NCBI GenBank assembly: GCA_964020155.1
Contig: OZ026549.1
Coordinates: 614,633-678,632, forward strand
Origin: Chondrilla cf. caribensis
Taxonomy: Eukaryota; Porifera; Demospongiae; Chondrillida; Chondrillidae
Reading direction: 5' to 3'
DNA: 64,000 bases
The position numbers were made by a program, and so were the translations under genes. Numbering within the stretch: the first letter of the stretch is position 1; the number at the start of each line of letters is the position of its first letter. Below the pieces are notes generated by a model. It made no database searches, was not told the DNA's origin, and saw only the letters and a program-made list of their open reading frames with translations. Below, one piece after another: positions 28,077-41,239 of this stretch.

Positions 28077-31000
28077 CTAAACAGAATCCATTTCTTGATC
28101 TTCATCAACTTCCTTCATTCTTTTCTTCTTGGACATGTCAGGTACAGCATAGACAACACCTCCAATGAGTTTAGTCTCTTTGATCTTCGTTTCCTTTTTG
28201 ATATTAACTGTGGTGTTGGAGTGAACAAGTTCTACGTCCTTATATCCCGCCGATATCTGTCCTAGTCCTGTAATCTTCACTCCTGGTTGTGTCACTATGT
28301 CATCATCATATTCTTGAGTCTCCTGATCAAATAGTTCCATTGTTGGTTTGTTGACGTCGTCATACAAATGTCCTACTTTGTCTTCCACTATACCCTCATC
28401 TTCATCCCCATCCCCATCCCCATCCCCAGGTGGTTCTCTAACAGTACTGTAATACACAGTGACAGGTTTGGTGTCTTCCAGTGTATTGTAGTGGTCCACA
28501 ACGTCATTGTAAACATGTACTGTATGTGATTTGTTCTTAGCTCTCTTCTTGTGTTTGATCAAAATCACCACAACGATTATCAACAGAATGGTCAGGATGA
28601 GTACAATGATTGCAGCTACCACTACACCTGCTATTGTTGGTAGTAGAAGATCTGTAGGTCCTGCCAATGAGAGTGTAACAATTAGTGGTTAAGACATGGG
28701 CACGAGGGCATTATGACATATAAATACCGAGTCCCGAGGGCGAGTGTATCTTATATGTCATAATGCCCGAGTGTCCATGTCTTAACCATTATAGCATCCA
28801 TTGCTAACGCTTTATACTGTTGCTAGCGCTTTATACAATATAAAATTGCTGTATAATAGTACTGTTTCTATGGTAACGGATGCTATTACTTCATAAAATA
28901 TTATAATATATCTATAGTGTATCTGAAGGATCAGTATACACACGGTAAACAGATTATTTTTTGTTTGTAAAATGTTCTGTTACAGTAGTATTTAAACCGA
29001 CCTTCTGTATGGAGCATGGCCCTATTGCAAGACTGTACTAAGTCAGTGTGAGGTGTGTGTGTATCTCACATGTATGATAGAGATGACAAATCTATGTAGT
29101 TTGTGGTACATGCATGAAAGATAGGTTTGTATGTGGTATTGTACAGATGTGGGCCTCATCGATAAGGCTCCGTTAAGGGGTGAGGGGGGGCCCTCCTGCC
29201 TGGCCCTGAATCTTTTTATCCATTATTTTATTGATCTATGATATTGTTGAATGTAATATACCCTGCTCTTTTAAAGATTTGACAGTAATTTGATTATTCT
29301 TCTAAATGAATCTCTATAGGAACGTGTAGACCATACTTACAGTTGGTTTTGTAGGGACCTGAATGTTAACAGGTCCAATCAATATAGCTTTTGACCTCGA
29401 TTATTGAAACTAGTTTATTTATACCCTTGATTAATCGAGCAACCACAAAATTCCACCAATCATTTCATTTCAATACTAAGCATGTTATGTAAGAATGGCT
29501 TCCCAAATTGAGTGTCTAAAACAAATTGTGAACAAGTAATAATAAGCAAGTAATTTCATTCAAAGGCTGGCTTATATATATCTCAGGCTCATAGTGTATC
29601 TTGTTAAAATGAAGATGGAATTCTTTGTTTTATATATGACTTTAGTTATCCATACATGTTGCCTTTTAGAACACGTTAACATATATAATATGAAAAAATA
29701 TCATGTTTGCAGGTATTCAAATAACTGAGGTTGCACTTTGCATAATTTTACACTGTATGTTGTAAAAGACAATTGGGCTACAGTGCTGAGTAGGCATTGT
29801 GCAGTATCTTGGCTTGTGGTAATTCTTGTAGATTGTGCATTTGATGTAGATATACATGTGTTACTGTGTGTTGGTGTGGTACATACCTTCATTTGGTGTG
29901 CTGGTTGGAGGGGACGGTGTAGGTGTTCCTGTTGACTCTAATCGATGAAGGTGATATATGAATTAGACTATCACTCTCAATACCTCCAACTCTAACTCAC
30001 TTGTACACTCCACTGTTGAGTTGTGTACATAACTTGTTATAGGTTGACTTCCTCCCCCACCTCCAGCTGAATTGACAGCTACCACTGTGATGTTGTTGTA
30101 GGTCTGTCCTCTCTCTAGTCCTGTTAAGTTGTAGTAGTTGATGTTGTTTGCAGTGTTGATCTCTTGTTGTGTTCCATCTTGTGTAGTGTATTTGATGATG
30201 TAATGTCGTATGTCTCCATTAGGTTCTCTAGGTGGTATCCAGTTTAGTTCAATCCCATCATTACACACTCTAGTTCTAATAAGGTGTCTTGGAGGAGATG
30301 GAGCTGTGTAGGATGTACATGTATGAGATGTTGTAGGCATTTATCCACTGATTGGTGATGTGTGCACACTGCTTATGTGCCCAATCAACTGACCATTGCA
30401 TCAACTCACTTTGTTCCAATGTAGTAACCTCCCTCACAGCTGGTGACTCACTCCTTCTTCTATCACCACCTCCACCAAGTCCCCATGCTGTAATCCTATA
30501 CTTAGCACCAGGTACTAGTGAGGAGAACGTTGATCTCTCAGGATTATTCCCATACTCTCCTACTACTGGTACTCCAAGGTCCAGTCTGTGATATCCAATG
30601 ATAACCCTCTCAATACCACTAGATATGGTACCAATGTTCACAGTGATACTGGTATCAGTACTGGTTGTATGAGTTATAGAGGCATCAGGGAGGTCACCTA
30701 TGGAGCATATTAATATTAGGTATTGTTATGTAATAGCATTCAATTTGGTTGATGTATCAGATGAGGAAGATGATGTTTTCCTCAATATTGACTGTTTAAA
30801 TAACTGCTACAGTTGCTGTATGACTGCACACTGAATACTACGTCTGATGCATGAAGCAAGTGCAGCTATTGACTAATCAGTTGGCATTGCATTCATAGGT
30901 ACACAGGAGTGGGGAGTTGTTACCGTAGTGTCTAAATTTTTCGTGGGACGTAATTTTCACGAATTGCTCGATTTCGGACTGTTCGTGTTTTTATTTTTGC

Positions 31001-32909
31001 AAATGCCAACGTGCTTATTGGTTTTCGTTTAGCACTTCGAGGGGGCTTATGTGTTATGAATGGTGACAGAACGCAAGGTACTATAGCTACTCTTCAAGGA
31101 GAACTGAAGTTGCCCTACATATATTTGCTGCAAGGAGAAGCTAATTCCATTGAAAAGGCACATAGCAGACTTTTGACCCTAGCCAGTGGTGAAAAATTCT
31201 ATGACATCTTCACCTGTTGAAGATGAACCAGCTTCGATGGTCAACCCTTTAGTAGCAACTCTAGATGAAACTGAATCCAAGGAGAGGCAGATCCCAGCAT
31301 CGGAGTGGACAAAGACTCATGATATTGTCCTCATGATGGACAAGGGACAACTAATTTTGTTCAGTTCATACGGTGCCCATACTACCAACGTATGAACTGA
31401 CGCCATTTTATTCCCAACCAACGATAATTTTTGCGAATCCAAGCTTCCTCGTGAAATTTGCGAAAATTACATCCCATGAAAATTTCAGACACTACAGTGT
31501 TAAGAACCTCTCCAATACTACTGCTCCAAATAGTCTGATAAACATGATATCCCCAAATACAGGTTTCATACTCAAACATGGGCATCTTCAAAAGCAAGCA
31601 ATTATTGAGGGGGAAGTTTGACTTGTTATATCATGGAACGCCGTGAATGAACAGGCCACATGACAATGATGCATGTAACACATGTTCATTTATAACACTG
31701 AATATTGTACTTCCGTTCAGTTAAGACTAGCACAGGGTCAGTTCAGAAATAAAGCCAACAAGCTTGTGACGGAATCCACCCCACATTTTCACACCTATGT
31801 TATAGGTATGTGGGGTTTATTCAGATAATGTACGTATTTGTGGCCTTCTTTTGTGGGTGGTGATCACTACAACATGTGTTGTCAGTCGAGACAACACCTC
31901 GACCCTGAATCCACACACTACTCACCATTGGATAGGAATAGGTAGTGGAAGATACCAGCACAATTCCCTTCAAAATTCAAAAAATTGTTGAAAATTCTAT
32001 CTCTTATGACTAAAGTAGCAATAGATCCAATTTTGATCTGATGAACATCTTCACTAGTGTCACCTGCTATAGGGCGTCCATGATATGAGAACATAGCCCC
32101 TCCACTGCTATTTGTACACTCTATCCTCCCATCTCCACGATCATTGTTTGGTTGTTGTAGTTGTTGTTTGTCAGTGATGACTCTCTCATTGAGTATCAGT
32201 CTCCCATAACTATGAACAACTTGACCACCTAAAGTACACAGTATGAAGTAGACCAGTGTATCACCATGGGTATGTACACAATGTACTAGTATTATGCACT
32301 TGCTAACACTGACCAGTAACATTCAGTATAAATTGTTGACTAGCTTCCCTTCCTTGAGCAGTGACAGTACATGTGTATGTCCCTCCATCACTTGTAGAGG
32401 TTATGTTGATGGCTATAATATTGTTGTTGATCTTTCTCCCATCATATCCTGTTTGTTGACACGGTTCATTTGGACATGTCCAGTGATAGTTCGTCTGTAG
32501 TCCATGTGGTATTCCACTGATTCTACAAACTAGAATAAGAGTTGTTCTTAGTGGTAGAGTAACTGGAGAGTTGATGGTTGAATTGACTGTGTATCCATCA
32601 ATCGCCACATTAGGAGTATTAGGAGCTGTGGAGAGAGAGAAAGTCCACATACTGAGGGGTGTACATTTCTGAAGAATGTTAGAGGACCTGGTATAGTTTG
32701 TGATATAGTTGATTATATTCCTCCTCTCAACCTCACAACCACTCCTCTCCTCACACTTACCACTCTCCCACACCACACAGTCTACCATTGTCTATCCACA
32801 GTATAATCCTCACACACACACATAACATCTGTTCCTCACCTGATTCTTCATTAGTGATGAACACTCCACACACCAGTAGGACACTACAGACTATAGGTAA
32901 ACTCCTCAT
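28077..32909 (-). CDS. G5: Ig-Ig-FN3-FN3 receptor with short stalk
   Basis: Predicted 636 aa. Exons: signal 32840-32909, Ig1 32314-32625, Ig2 31926-32228, FN3-1 30410-30697, FN3-2 30001-30303, stalk 29887-29937, TM plus tail 28077-28660; 637 codons. The stalk is only 17 aa. FN3-1 is 6 bp shorter than usual because its variable loop reads EYGNNPERSTF. The tail has VYNDV, HYNTL, ITIM-like VYYSTV, LYDDV, EYDDDI (one extra Asp) and GYKDV, then VYAVP. The FN3-1 to Ig2 intron (30698-31925) is enlarged by an inverted-repeat element. The first intron keeps only about one unit of the minisatellite. A reversed twin-hairpin element lies directly upstream of the TM exon. Confidence 0.85.
28683..28885 (-). 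mobile_element. Twin-hairpin element, copy 2 (G5 intron)
   Basis: Reverse-oriented copy (TAGTGGTTAAG...GGATGCTA), again just upstream of the TM exon but at a slightly different point from copy 1, so an independent insertion. Confidence 0.7.
29390..29738. mobile_element. pogo/Tigger-like short element in G5 intron
   Basis: The left end is eroded to GACCTCGATTATTGAAAC; the right end ATAACTGAGGTTGCAC is preserved. Confidence 0.45.
30923..31499. mobile_element. TIR element of about 577 bp in G5 intron
   Basis: Left GTAGTGTCTAAATTTTTCG and right TGAAAATTTCAGACACTAC are inverted copies that extend with mismatches over about 36 bp. TTA on both sides could be a 3-bp target duplication, as in PIF/Harbinger. 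Internal frames of 69-82 codons have no recognisable domain. Confidence 0.55.
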
Positions 32910-34100
32910 CTCATTCTATTACTCAACTGATATCAGATGTATGTCAGTACTCGACTACCTTTTGTGAATCTAGACTCCCATTATGTACTGCTGGCTGTGG
33001 TGAGAAAGGTCATGAATATGACCAGATATGCACTTGTATGGTTTATGGGTGTCAGGTGATGTGAACATGTACAGCTTCATATGCTGTTTACCAGTAGATG
33101 TGTTTGGCAACAGCAGCAGTTGTAATGATTCCATGTACATCTTTGGGTGTATCCAATTTGTCACAAGTTCCGAGGGTGTATACTGTCTGTACCAAACCGA
33201 GCTCTATGTAGTTAGTGTGTACTGACCATATAATGTGAAAGGAAGCAATATTTCGATATCGATGATTATTGTTGTTTTCCAATAGTGTGGGTTGATGTGC
33301 ATTGATATGGGTGTATGGCTTCATATGTGCTGTGTGGTGTAATTATGTACAATTGACAACTTCACTTGCTGTGTACTACTAGATATGCATGGTTGCATGT
33401 ACAGTTGCAATGATTGAAAAGGATTCTATCGTAATGTATTGTATCTGATGTTGTATAGCTGTTTGAACGTGATGTAATGTACCATTATTGTCCAAGCTAC
33501 ATCAGTGCAACATTTATTATATTACGTACTTTATGTACATATGTACATGTATACTATTACTTACAAATCCTCATCCATCACCCTCTCTTTTCACTGTTGG
33601 CAGTTCCACAATTTCGTTGAACTGTTTACTACATTTCATTGGGTGCTAATTGTGAGGAAGCCATGTATACGCATACCCACCACAGTATGTATTCCCCTCA
33701 TTGGAGGTGTTGTGTAAGAGGTTAGTCTTACACAGACCTGGCTTACTTGGGTCTCAAGCTATTTGAACATGCATGGTGTGTGGTCGTGGTCACTGAGAAG
33801 AGGAGAGATTTGCATGATTTGATGAAGTGTGACATCGGAGTTATCACTGGGTGTAGGGTGGGCCATCCAGCTAGTTGTATGTATGTAATATTTGGCAGTT
33901 CACTAGGGCATGCAAGTGTGTACGTATGTATGCACCATATGGTCAATGGTATTTAGGTATGATCTGAATAAAATTTGATTTTAATTGTTATTAAATGCTG
34001 TTCAATTGATGATGATGTTGCTAAAGTGTTGAAGTGAATATTTTGATACGAATACAGATGAGTACAAGTAGAAAAACAGAAAATAATTGCATTGTACCAC
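32910..34100. other. Intergenic: G5 5' flank and G6 3' flank
   Basis: The 5' flank is shortened: the conserved hairpin is reduced to a remnant near 33141-33182. The rest follows the standard array pattern. No exon seen. Confidence 0.5.
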
Positions 34101-34103
34101 ATG

Positions 34104-34334
<231 letters not shown>

Positions 34335-34451
34335 AGCTGTTGTTCGCACTATTTAAGGATTACTATAATGTAACAAGGTTTCTCCGTGCTTGGTAGTGGC
34401 TCCTAAGTCATTTCTAAACATAATCCATTTCTTGTTCTTCATCAATTGTCT

Positions 34452-37400
34452 TCATTCCATTCTTCCTTTCTTTTTGGACATGTCAGGTACAGCATAGACA
34501 ACATCCCCAATAATTTTAGTCTCTTTGATCTTTGTTTTCTGTTTTAAATTGGCTGTGGTGTTAGGATAAACAAGTTCTACGTCCTCATATCCCGCCGATA
34601 TCGGTCCTATCCCTGTAATCTTCACTCCTGGTTGTGTCACTATGTCATCATATCCTGCCGATATCGGTCCTAGCCCTGTACTCTTCACTCCTGGTTGTGT
34701 CACTATGTCATCATATTCTTGAGTCTCCTGATCAAATTGGAGTTCCATTCTTGGTTTGTTGACGTCGTCGTACAAATGTCCTACTTTGTCTTCCACTATG
34801 CCCTCATCGCTGTCGTCATCTTCGTCTTCATCTCTGGGTGGTTCTCTAACAGCACTGTAGTACACAGTTTCAGGTTTGCTGTCTTCCACTGTATCGTAGT
34901 GGTCCACAACGTCATTGTAAACCTGTACTGTATGTGATTTGTTCTTAGCTCTCTTCTTCTTGTGTTTGATCAAAATCACCACAACGATTATCACCAGGAT
35001 CATCAGGATGAGTACAATGATTGCAGCTACCACTACACCTGCTATTGCTGGTAGTAGAGAATCTGTAGGTCCTGCCAATAAGAGTGTAAAAGTATTTCAT
35101 ATATTATAATGTACATATCTATGGTGTATCTGTAGTATCCAATATACACATAGTTAGTATACTCTATGTTTGTTAAAGGTTTGTAGTACTTTAAACCTAC
35201 CTTCTGTATGGAGCATGGCCTTATTGCTGGACTGTACCAAGTCCATGTGAGTTATGTGTATCTTACATGTATGATAGGGATTAGAGATCTAATGTTGTTT
35301 ATGGTATGTACATGCTTGCATGTGTGTTAGGTCTGTACGTGGTATTGTACAGATGTGAACGATAAGGGCAATCAGGGCTTCATTAAGGGGTGGGGGAGAG
35401 GCCTCACCCCTGGCCCTAAATCTGCTCTGCTAAATTTATTGATATATGATATTATTTAATGTAATGTCACCTGACCCTTTTTAGAATTTAAATTTGATTA
35501 TTCTTCCAAATGAAGCTTTGGGCATGCATACCATATGCAGGCTATACTGACAGTTGGTTTTGTAGGAACCTGAATGTTAACAGGTCCTATCAATATAGCT
35601 TTTGATATTATAGAAATAGCACAACCTCCATTATCAGAACTAGTTTGTCCAAATCCTTGATTAACCGAATGACTGGAAGTTTGCAACATCTCTTTTAATA
35701 ATGTGATGTGAAAATGGCTTCCTATAGCTACCTAGTAGAAAATCAAGGGTCAAATAGGTTGTGAGCAAGTATAAGCAAATACCTTTTTCATTCAAAGGCT
35801 TGCTTATATTTTAAGGCTCATAGTGTATCTTGTGGTCATAAATAAGTTAACATGAAGACGATATTCTTTGTTTTACATACGTATGATTTTAGTTATCCAA
35901 CACTTTCACTTATCAGAACGCCTATTGAAAAACTGATGTCCCAGGTATTCAGATAACTGTGGTTCCATTGTGCATAATTTTACACTGTATGTTTGATAAC
36001 ACAATTGTACCATTGCAATACTACAGTACGCACTGTGCAGTACCTTGGCTTGTGGTAATACCTGTAGATTGTGCATTTGACGTAGATATATGTGTGTTAC
36101 TGTGTGTTGGTGTGGTACATACCTTCAGTTGGTGTGCTGGTCGTAGGAGATGGTGTGCTGGTCATTGTAGCTGGTGTGCTGGTTGCAGAGTATAGTGTGC
36201 TGGTTGCAGGGGATGATATGCTGGTTGCTGGGTGTTGTGTGCTGGTTGTTGGGTGTGGTGTGCTGGTTGTAGGGGATGGTGTGCTGGTTGTAGGAAATGG
36301 AGTGCTGGATGCGAAGGATGGTGTAGGTGTTCCTGTTGACTCTAATTGGTGAAGGTATTATATGAATTAGTATAGACATCACTCTCAATACCTCCAACTC
36401 TAACTCACTTGTACTCTCCACTGTTGGGTTGTGTACATAACTTGTTATAGGTTTACTTCCTCCCCCACTTCCAGCTGAGTTGACAGGTTCCACTGTGATG
36501 TTGTTGTAGGTCTGTCCTCTCTCTAGTCCTGTTAAGTTATAGTAGTTGATGTTGTTTGTAGTGTTGATCTCTTGTTGTGTTCCATTAGTGTATTTGATGA
36601 TGTAATGTCGTATGCCTCCATTAGTTTCTCTAGGTGGTATCCAGTTTAGTTCAATCCCATCATCAAACACTCTAGTTATAGTGAGGTGTCTTGGAGGAGA
36701 TGGATCTGTGTAGGATGTACATGTATGAGATGTTGTAGGCATTTATCCACTGATTAGTGATGTGTGCACACTGCTTATGTGCCCAATTAATTGACCATTG
36801 CATAAACTCACTTTGTTCTATTGTAGTAACCTCCCTCACAGCTGGTGACTGACTCCTTCTTCTATCTTTATCCCCACCAAGTCCCCATGCTGTGATCCTG
36901 TACTTAGCACCAGGTACTAGTGAGGAGAATGTTCTTGATGATCCTTCACGATTATTCACATACTCTCCTACTACTGGTACTCCAAGGTCCAGTCTGTGAT
37001 ATCCAATGATAACCCTATCAATACCACTAGTTATGTTACCAATGTTCACCTTGATACTGGTATAAGTACTGGTTGTACCAGTTATAGAGACATCAGGGAG
37101 GGTACCTATGGAGCGTGTAAACATTAGACACTGTTATGTACGTAGTAGCATTAGTTTGACATTTCAGAATCTGATGTAAAGAATGATGTTTTCCTCAATA
37201 TTGACTGTTGCTGTATGACTGTAAACTGAACACTATGTATGAAGCATGAAGCAAGTGTTGTTATTGACTATACCCAGTTGGTACTGTACATGAGTACATA
37301 GGTGTGGGATATTGTTTTACATTGCGGGGGTAAAGGTTTACTAGTTATATCAGGGAGCAGAGTGGGTGAACAGGCCACATGGCAATGATGTAACACACGT

Positions 37401-39511
37401 GTGCATTATGTCATCAGTATGGAAACATAGCTTGATTACCACACCGAGTAATGTGTTCAATGAAGACTAGCACAGGGCCTTCATTTGAAGATGAAATTCC
37501 ACCTTAGGATTTCAGCCAGTTGGACTCAAAATAAAGGTATACCCAAAAATAATTTTGTACGTGATGTTAACTCAGCTAGTGCTAGCCTTGCTAACAGAGC
37601 TTGTAGTGCAGCTGCCCCCACTGCCCCCAATGGTTCCTACACCTATGCTATAGGTATGTGGTCTTAATTCAGATGAATCGTGTTTGTGACCTTATTTCAG
37701 CATTGTGTGTGGAGTGATTACACATGTTGTCAGTGTAGACAGCACCTCAGCTCTATACCTCCACACACTACTCACCATTGGATAGGAACAGGTAGTGGTA
37801 GATACCAGCACAATTCCCTTCAAAATTCACAAAATTGTTGAAAACTCTCTCTCTTACGACTATAGTTACTGTAGATCCACTTCTGATCTCAACATCTCCA
37901 CTAGTGCCAGTTGATACATTGCCTCCATGATATGAGAACTTTGTAACCTCTCCACTGCTATTTGTACACTCAATCCTCCCATCTCCACTATCTTTGTTTG
38001 GTGATTGTAGTTGTTGTTTGTCAGTGATGACTCTCTCATTGAGTATCAGTCTCCCATAACTGTGAACAACTTGACCACCTAAAGCACACAGTATGAAGTA
38101 GACCAGTGTATCACCATGGGTATGTACACACTGTACTAGTAATATGCACTTGCAAACACTGACCCGTAACATTCAGTTGGAACTGTTGACTAGCTTCCCT
38201 TCCTTGAGCAGTGACATTACAGGTGTATGTCCCTCCATCACTTGTAGAGGTTATGTTGATGGCTATAATATTGTTGTTGATCTTTCTCCCATCATATCCT
38301 GTTTGTTGACGCGATTCATTTGGACATGTCCAGTGATAGTTAGTCTGTAGTCCATGTGGTATTCCACTGATTCTACAAACTAGAATAAGAGTTGTTCCTA
38401 GTGGTAGAGTATCTGTAGAGTTGATGGTTGAATTGACTGTGTATCCATCAATCACCACATTAGCTGTAGGAGCTGTGAAGAGAGAGAGAAGGTGTATGAA
38501 GGAGTGTACATTTCTGAAGAACGCTACAGGATCTGGTAGTAGAGTTTTGTGATATGTTTAATTGCAGAGCTAAGCTGCAGACAGAATACTGTGTATTGCA
38601 CTAGCAATAACTGCCGTTGATATAGGGATTGTTATATTCCGACAGCCTTTTCATTCCGACATGCTGCTCACTACAACGGTCTTCTCATTCCGCTCATCCC
38701 TACCTTGTTCTTTCCCTTTTTTGCTTGTTATCCCTACATCCTTCATCATCTTTAAATGTTTTTATTATGCTTGTTTGTATCCTTTTTTTGTCACAGGCAT
38801 GTGATGTGTAAATGTATATTATTTGGAAAATAAAAATAAAAAATCGCCCTCTCGGGGATTCGAACCAACCAAACTCGCTATAAAACCTGTCATCTTCTCA
38901 GTGCACCATCGTGACTAGTCGTTATGAAGTAAGCGATTCTCAATTGAACAAGATGGCGGATCACTACGAGGCAGTCGCCGTATAGTGCTGGAAATGCCGC
39001 AGCCACCATATGTAATATAATGGTAACAAAAGTAGGAAAGGGCACTCCGCGCTGGTAAATTAAAATCGTTCGTGTGAGAATTAGCTCCAAAGCTCCAACC
39101 ACAACGTCGGTAGCTGTGGATAAAAATTTGACAAGAAGAAGTACACTGTAGTCCGAAAATTCAAGTTGACCTTTGATTTTTTGACCTTTCGCCGGTTCGC
39201 CACTTCAGCTACGTCCCCTCCACTTGTTAGTAGTTTTCTTACTACTAAAATTAGCCGAAAACGACTTTTAAATGCTGGCAGGAGTTTAATACCTGCCCAT
39301 AGACGATATTTTTGCGAAACATTAATGTATACTGATATAGGCCGCCATGTTTTTCGCTATCGCACTCTATGATATCCTTCCTCTTGCCCTCACAACCAGT
39401 CCTCCTCTCACCCTCAGAACCACAACTTTTCTCACCCTCACAACCAGCCCTTCTCTCCCCCTCACATCCACTCCTCTCCTCACACTTTACCATCATTTGT
39501 CCAGGGTGTAA

Positions 39512-39571
<60 letters not shown>

Positions 39572-39655
39572 CATCTGCTCCTCACCTGATTCTCCATCAG
39601 TGGTGAACACTCCATACACCAGTAGGACACTACAGACTATAGGTAAACTCCTCAT
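34452..39655 (-). CDS. G6: Ig-Ig-FN3-FN3 receptor with altered C-terminus
   Basis: Predicted 703 aa. Exons: signal 39586-39655, Ig1 38164-38472, Ig2 37776-38078, FN3-1 36812-37105, FN3-2 36409-36705, stalk 36123-36341, TM plus tail 34452-35071; 704 codons. The 73-aa stalk is a degenerate version of the TPSPTTS repeat. The tail has VYNDV, HYDTV, VYYSAV, LYDDV, EYDDI, GYDDI and GYEDV. After DMSKKK the reading frame differs from the paralogues and stops at once (KKKGRME), so the usual EDQEMDSV end is lost. The first intron is expanded to 1.1 kb by unrelated sequence with a tRNA-like segment near 38840. Ig2 in its variable part (HGGNVSTGTSGDVEIRSG) is the closest full-length match to the orphan Ig2 fragments in G1 and G3. 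Confidence 0.84.
35627..35970. mobile_element. pogo/Tigger-like short element in G6 intron
   Basis: Left ACAACCTCCATTATCAG and right GATAACTGTGGTTCC. It is not recognisable in the much shorter stalk-TM intron of G7 (258 bp). Confidence 0.45.
38580..39370. other. Foreign sequence in G6 first intron
   Basis: About 0.8 kb unlike any other first intron in the array. It includes a pyrimidine-rich stretch (38690-38800), the tRNA-like segment, and two unrecognised parts. A compound mobile element insertion is likely, but no terminal repeats are clear. Confidence 0.4.
38838..38925 (-). other. tRNA-like (B-box) segment, possible SINE head
   Basis: On the minus strand GGTTCGAATCCCC matches the internal Pol III B-box/T-loop, followed by GAGAGGGCGA and a T6 run that could end Pol III transcription. 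The T stem does not pair well and no matching 5' acceptor strand is found, so this is not a functional tRNA. Confidence 0.35.
39378..39485. repeat. 24-bp minisatellite, G6 first intron
   Basis: About four units, next to a CA tract at 39512-39569. Confidence 0.7.
39512..39569. repeat. CA tract in G6 first intron
   Basis: About 58 bp of pure CA, close to the signal-exon donor. Confidence 0.9.
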
Positions 39656-41000
39656 CTCACTCTACCACTGCTAGTATCAAATGTATGTCAGTACTAGACT
39701 GCCTTTTGTGAATCTAGACCTCCATTATGTACTGCTGGCTGTGGTGAGTAAGGTTATGAATATGACCAGATATGCACTTCTATGGTTTATGGGTGTCAGG
39801 TGATGTGAACATGTACAGCTTCATGTACTGTTTACCAGTAGATGTGTTTGGCAACAGGAGCAGTTGTAATGATTCCATGTCCATCTTCCTTTCTTGAAGA
39901 TCTGCCCACTATGGTTGAATGTTCTGGGTGTCACTTATAATAACCCTATGCTAACGGTTCCCCTGGTTAAATGAGAATACCTGATTCCTGATACCTGTTG
40001 TCTGTTCTATTTGTATCATGTCTATTTGGGGTGTATCCAATTTGCCACAAGTCCCGAGGGCAAGTAGACAAATCGTATACACCTCTAAGTATACATGATA
40101 CAAAATTAATAGATCCTCATCTCACTCCACCACAATTAGTATCAGATGTACTGTCTGTACCAAACTGAGCTCTATGTAGTTAGTGTGTACTGACCATATA
40201 ATGTGAAAGGGAGCAATATTTTGATATTGATAATTGTTGTTTGTCGATAGTGTGGGTTGATGTGTACTGGTATTGGTTTGTGGCTTCATATGTGCTGTGT
40301 GGTGTGAATCCTACTATAATGTAAGGATTCTCTGTTTGTTTGTTCGCGAACTCCTCCTTCAGTTCACACATGATCGACGCCGAACTCTCCAATTCTCCTC
40401 AGCGGCACCCGTGGAGTGTCCTAACGGGGTTGGCGCTTCGTTTTAGGCCTTTCTTCTGGAATTCGATTTTATGTTCGAAGCCACATCAGTGCAACATGGT
40501 GAATGTGATTATTGTGTAACTACACACTGTCTCATACTAACAGATGTTATGTGGTAGTAGTATGTAGTCTGCTTTTCCGATTTATGTTTGAAGCCACCAC
40601 AGTATGTATTCCTCTCATTGGAGTTGTTGTGCAAGAGGTTAGTCTTACACAGACCTGGCTTACTTGGGTCTCAAGCTATTTGAACATGCATGGTGTGTGG
40701 TCGTGGTCACTGAGAAGAGGAGAGATTTGCATGATTTGATGAAGTGTGACATAGGGGTTATCACTGGGTGTAGGGTGGACCATCCAGCTAGTTGTAAATA
40801 TGTAATATTTGGCAGTTGACTAGGGCATGCAAGTGTGTACGTATGCATGCACCATATGGTCAATGGTATTTAGGTATAATCTGAATAAAATTTGATTCTA
40901 ATTTTTATTAAATGCTATTCAATTGATGATGATGATGTTGCTACAGTGTTGAAGTGAATATTTTGATACGAATACAGATGAGTACAAGTAGAAAAAACAG
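39656..41000. other. Intergenic: G6 5' flank and G7 3' flank
   Basis: Standard flanks with the hairpin at 40019. The stretch 40315-40480 (CGCGAACTCCTCC, GCACCCGTGGAGTG) differs from other units and is unrecognised. No exon seen. Confidence 0.5.
40019..40095. repeat. Conserved 5'-flank hairpin, G6
   Basis: Same structure with some decay in the right arm. G5 has only a deleted remnant near 33141-33182; G7-G10 show none. Confidence 0.5.
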
Positions 41001-41030
41001 AGAATAATTGCATTGTAGCACATGTACACA

Positions 41031-41033
<3 letters not shown>

Positions 41034-41096
<63 letters not shown>

Positions 41097-41106
41097 CATA
41101 CTCATA

Positions 41107-41168
<62 letters not shown>

Positions 41169-41199
41169 CACACACACACGTATGCACAAACACACACAC
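41034..41199. repeat. CA tract in G7 3' UTR
   Basis: About 165 bp of CA interrupted by ACTCACACTCATACTC near 41090. Confidence 0.9.
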
Positions 41200-41239
41200 A
41201 GCTGTTGTTTGCAAGATTACTATACGCAACAAGTAATTT

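Noticed and set aside
36125..36742. Read-through frame from FN3-2 into an Asn-Gln-His-Thr-Ile repeat
   Set aside because: This is the stalk repeat in another frame via an unspliced short intron. The GTGAGT donor and phase 1 acceptor give the TPSPTTS frame consistently in the stalk-bearing genes.
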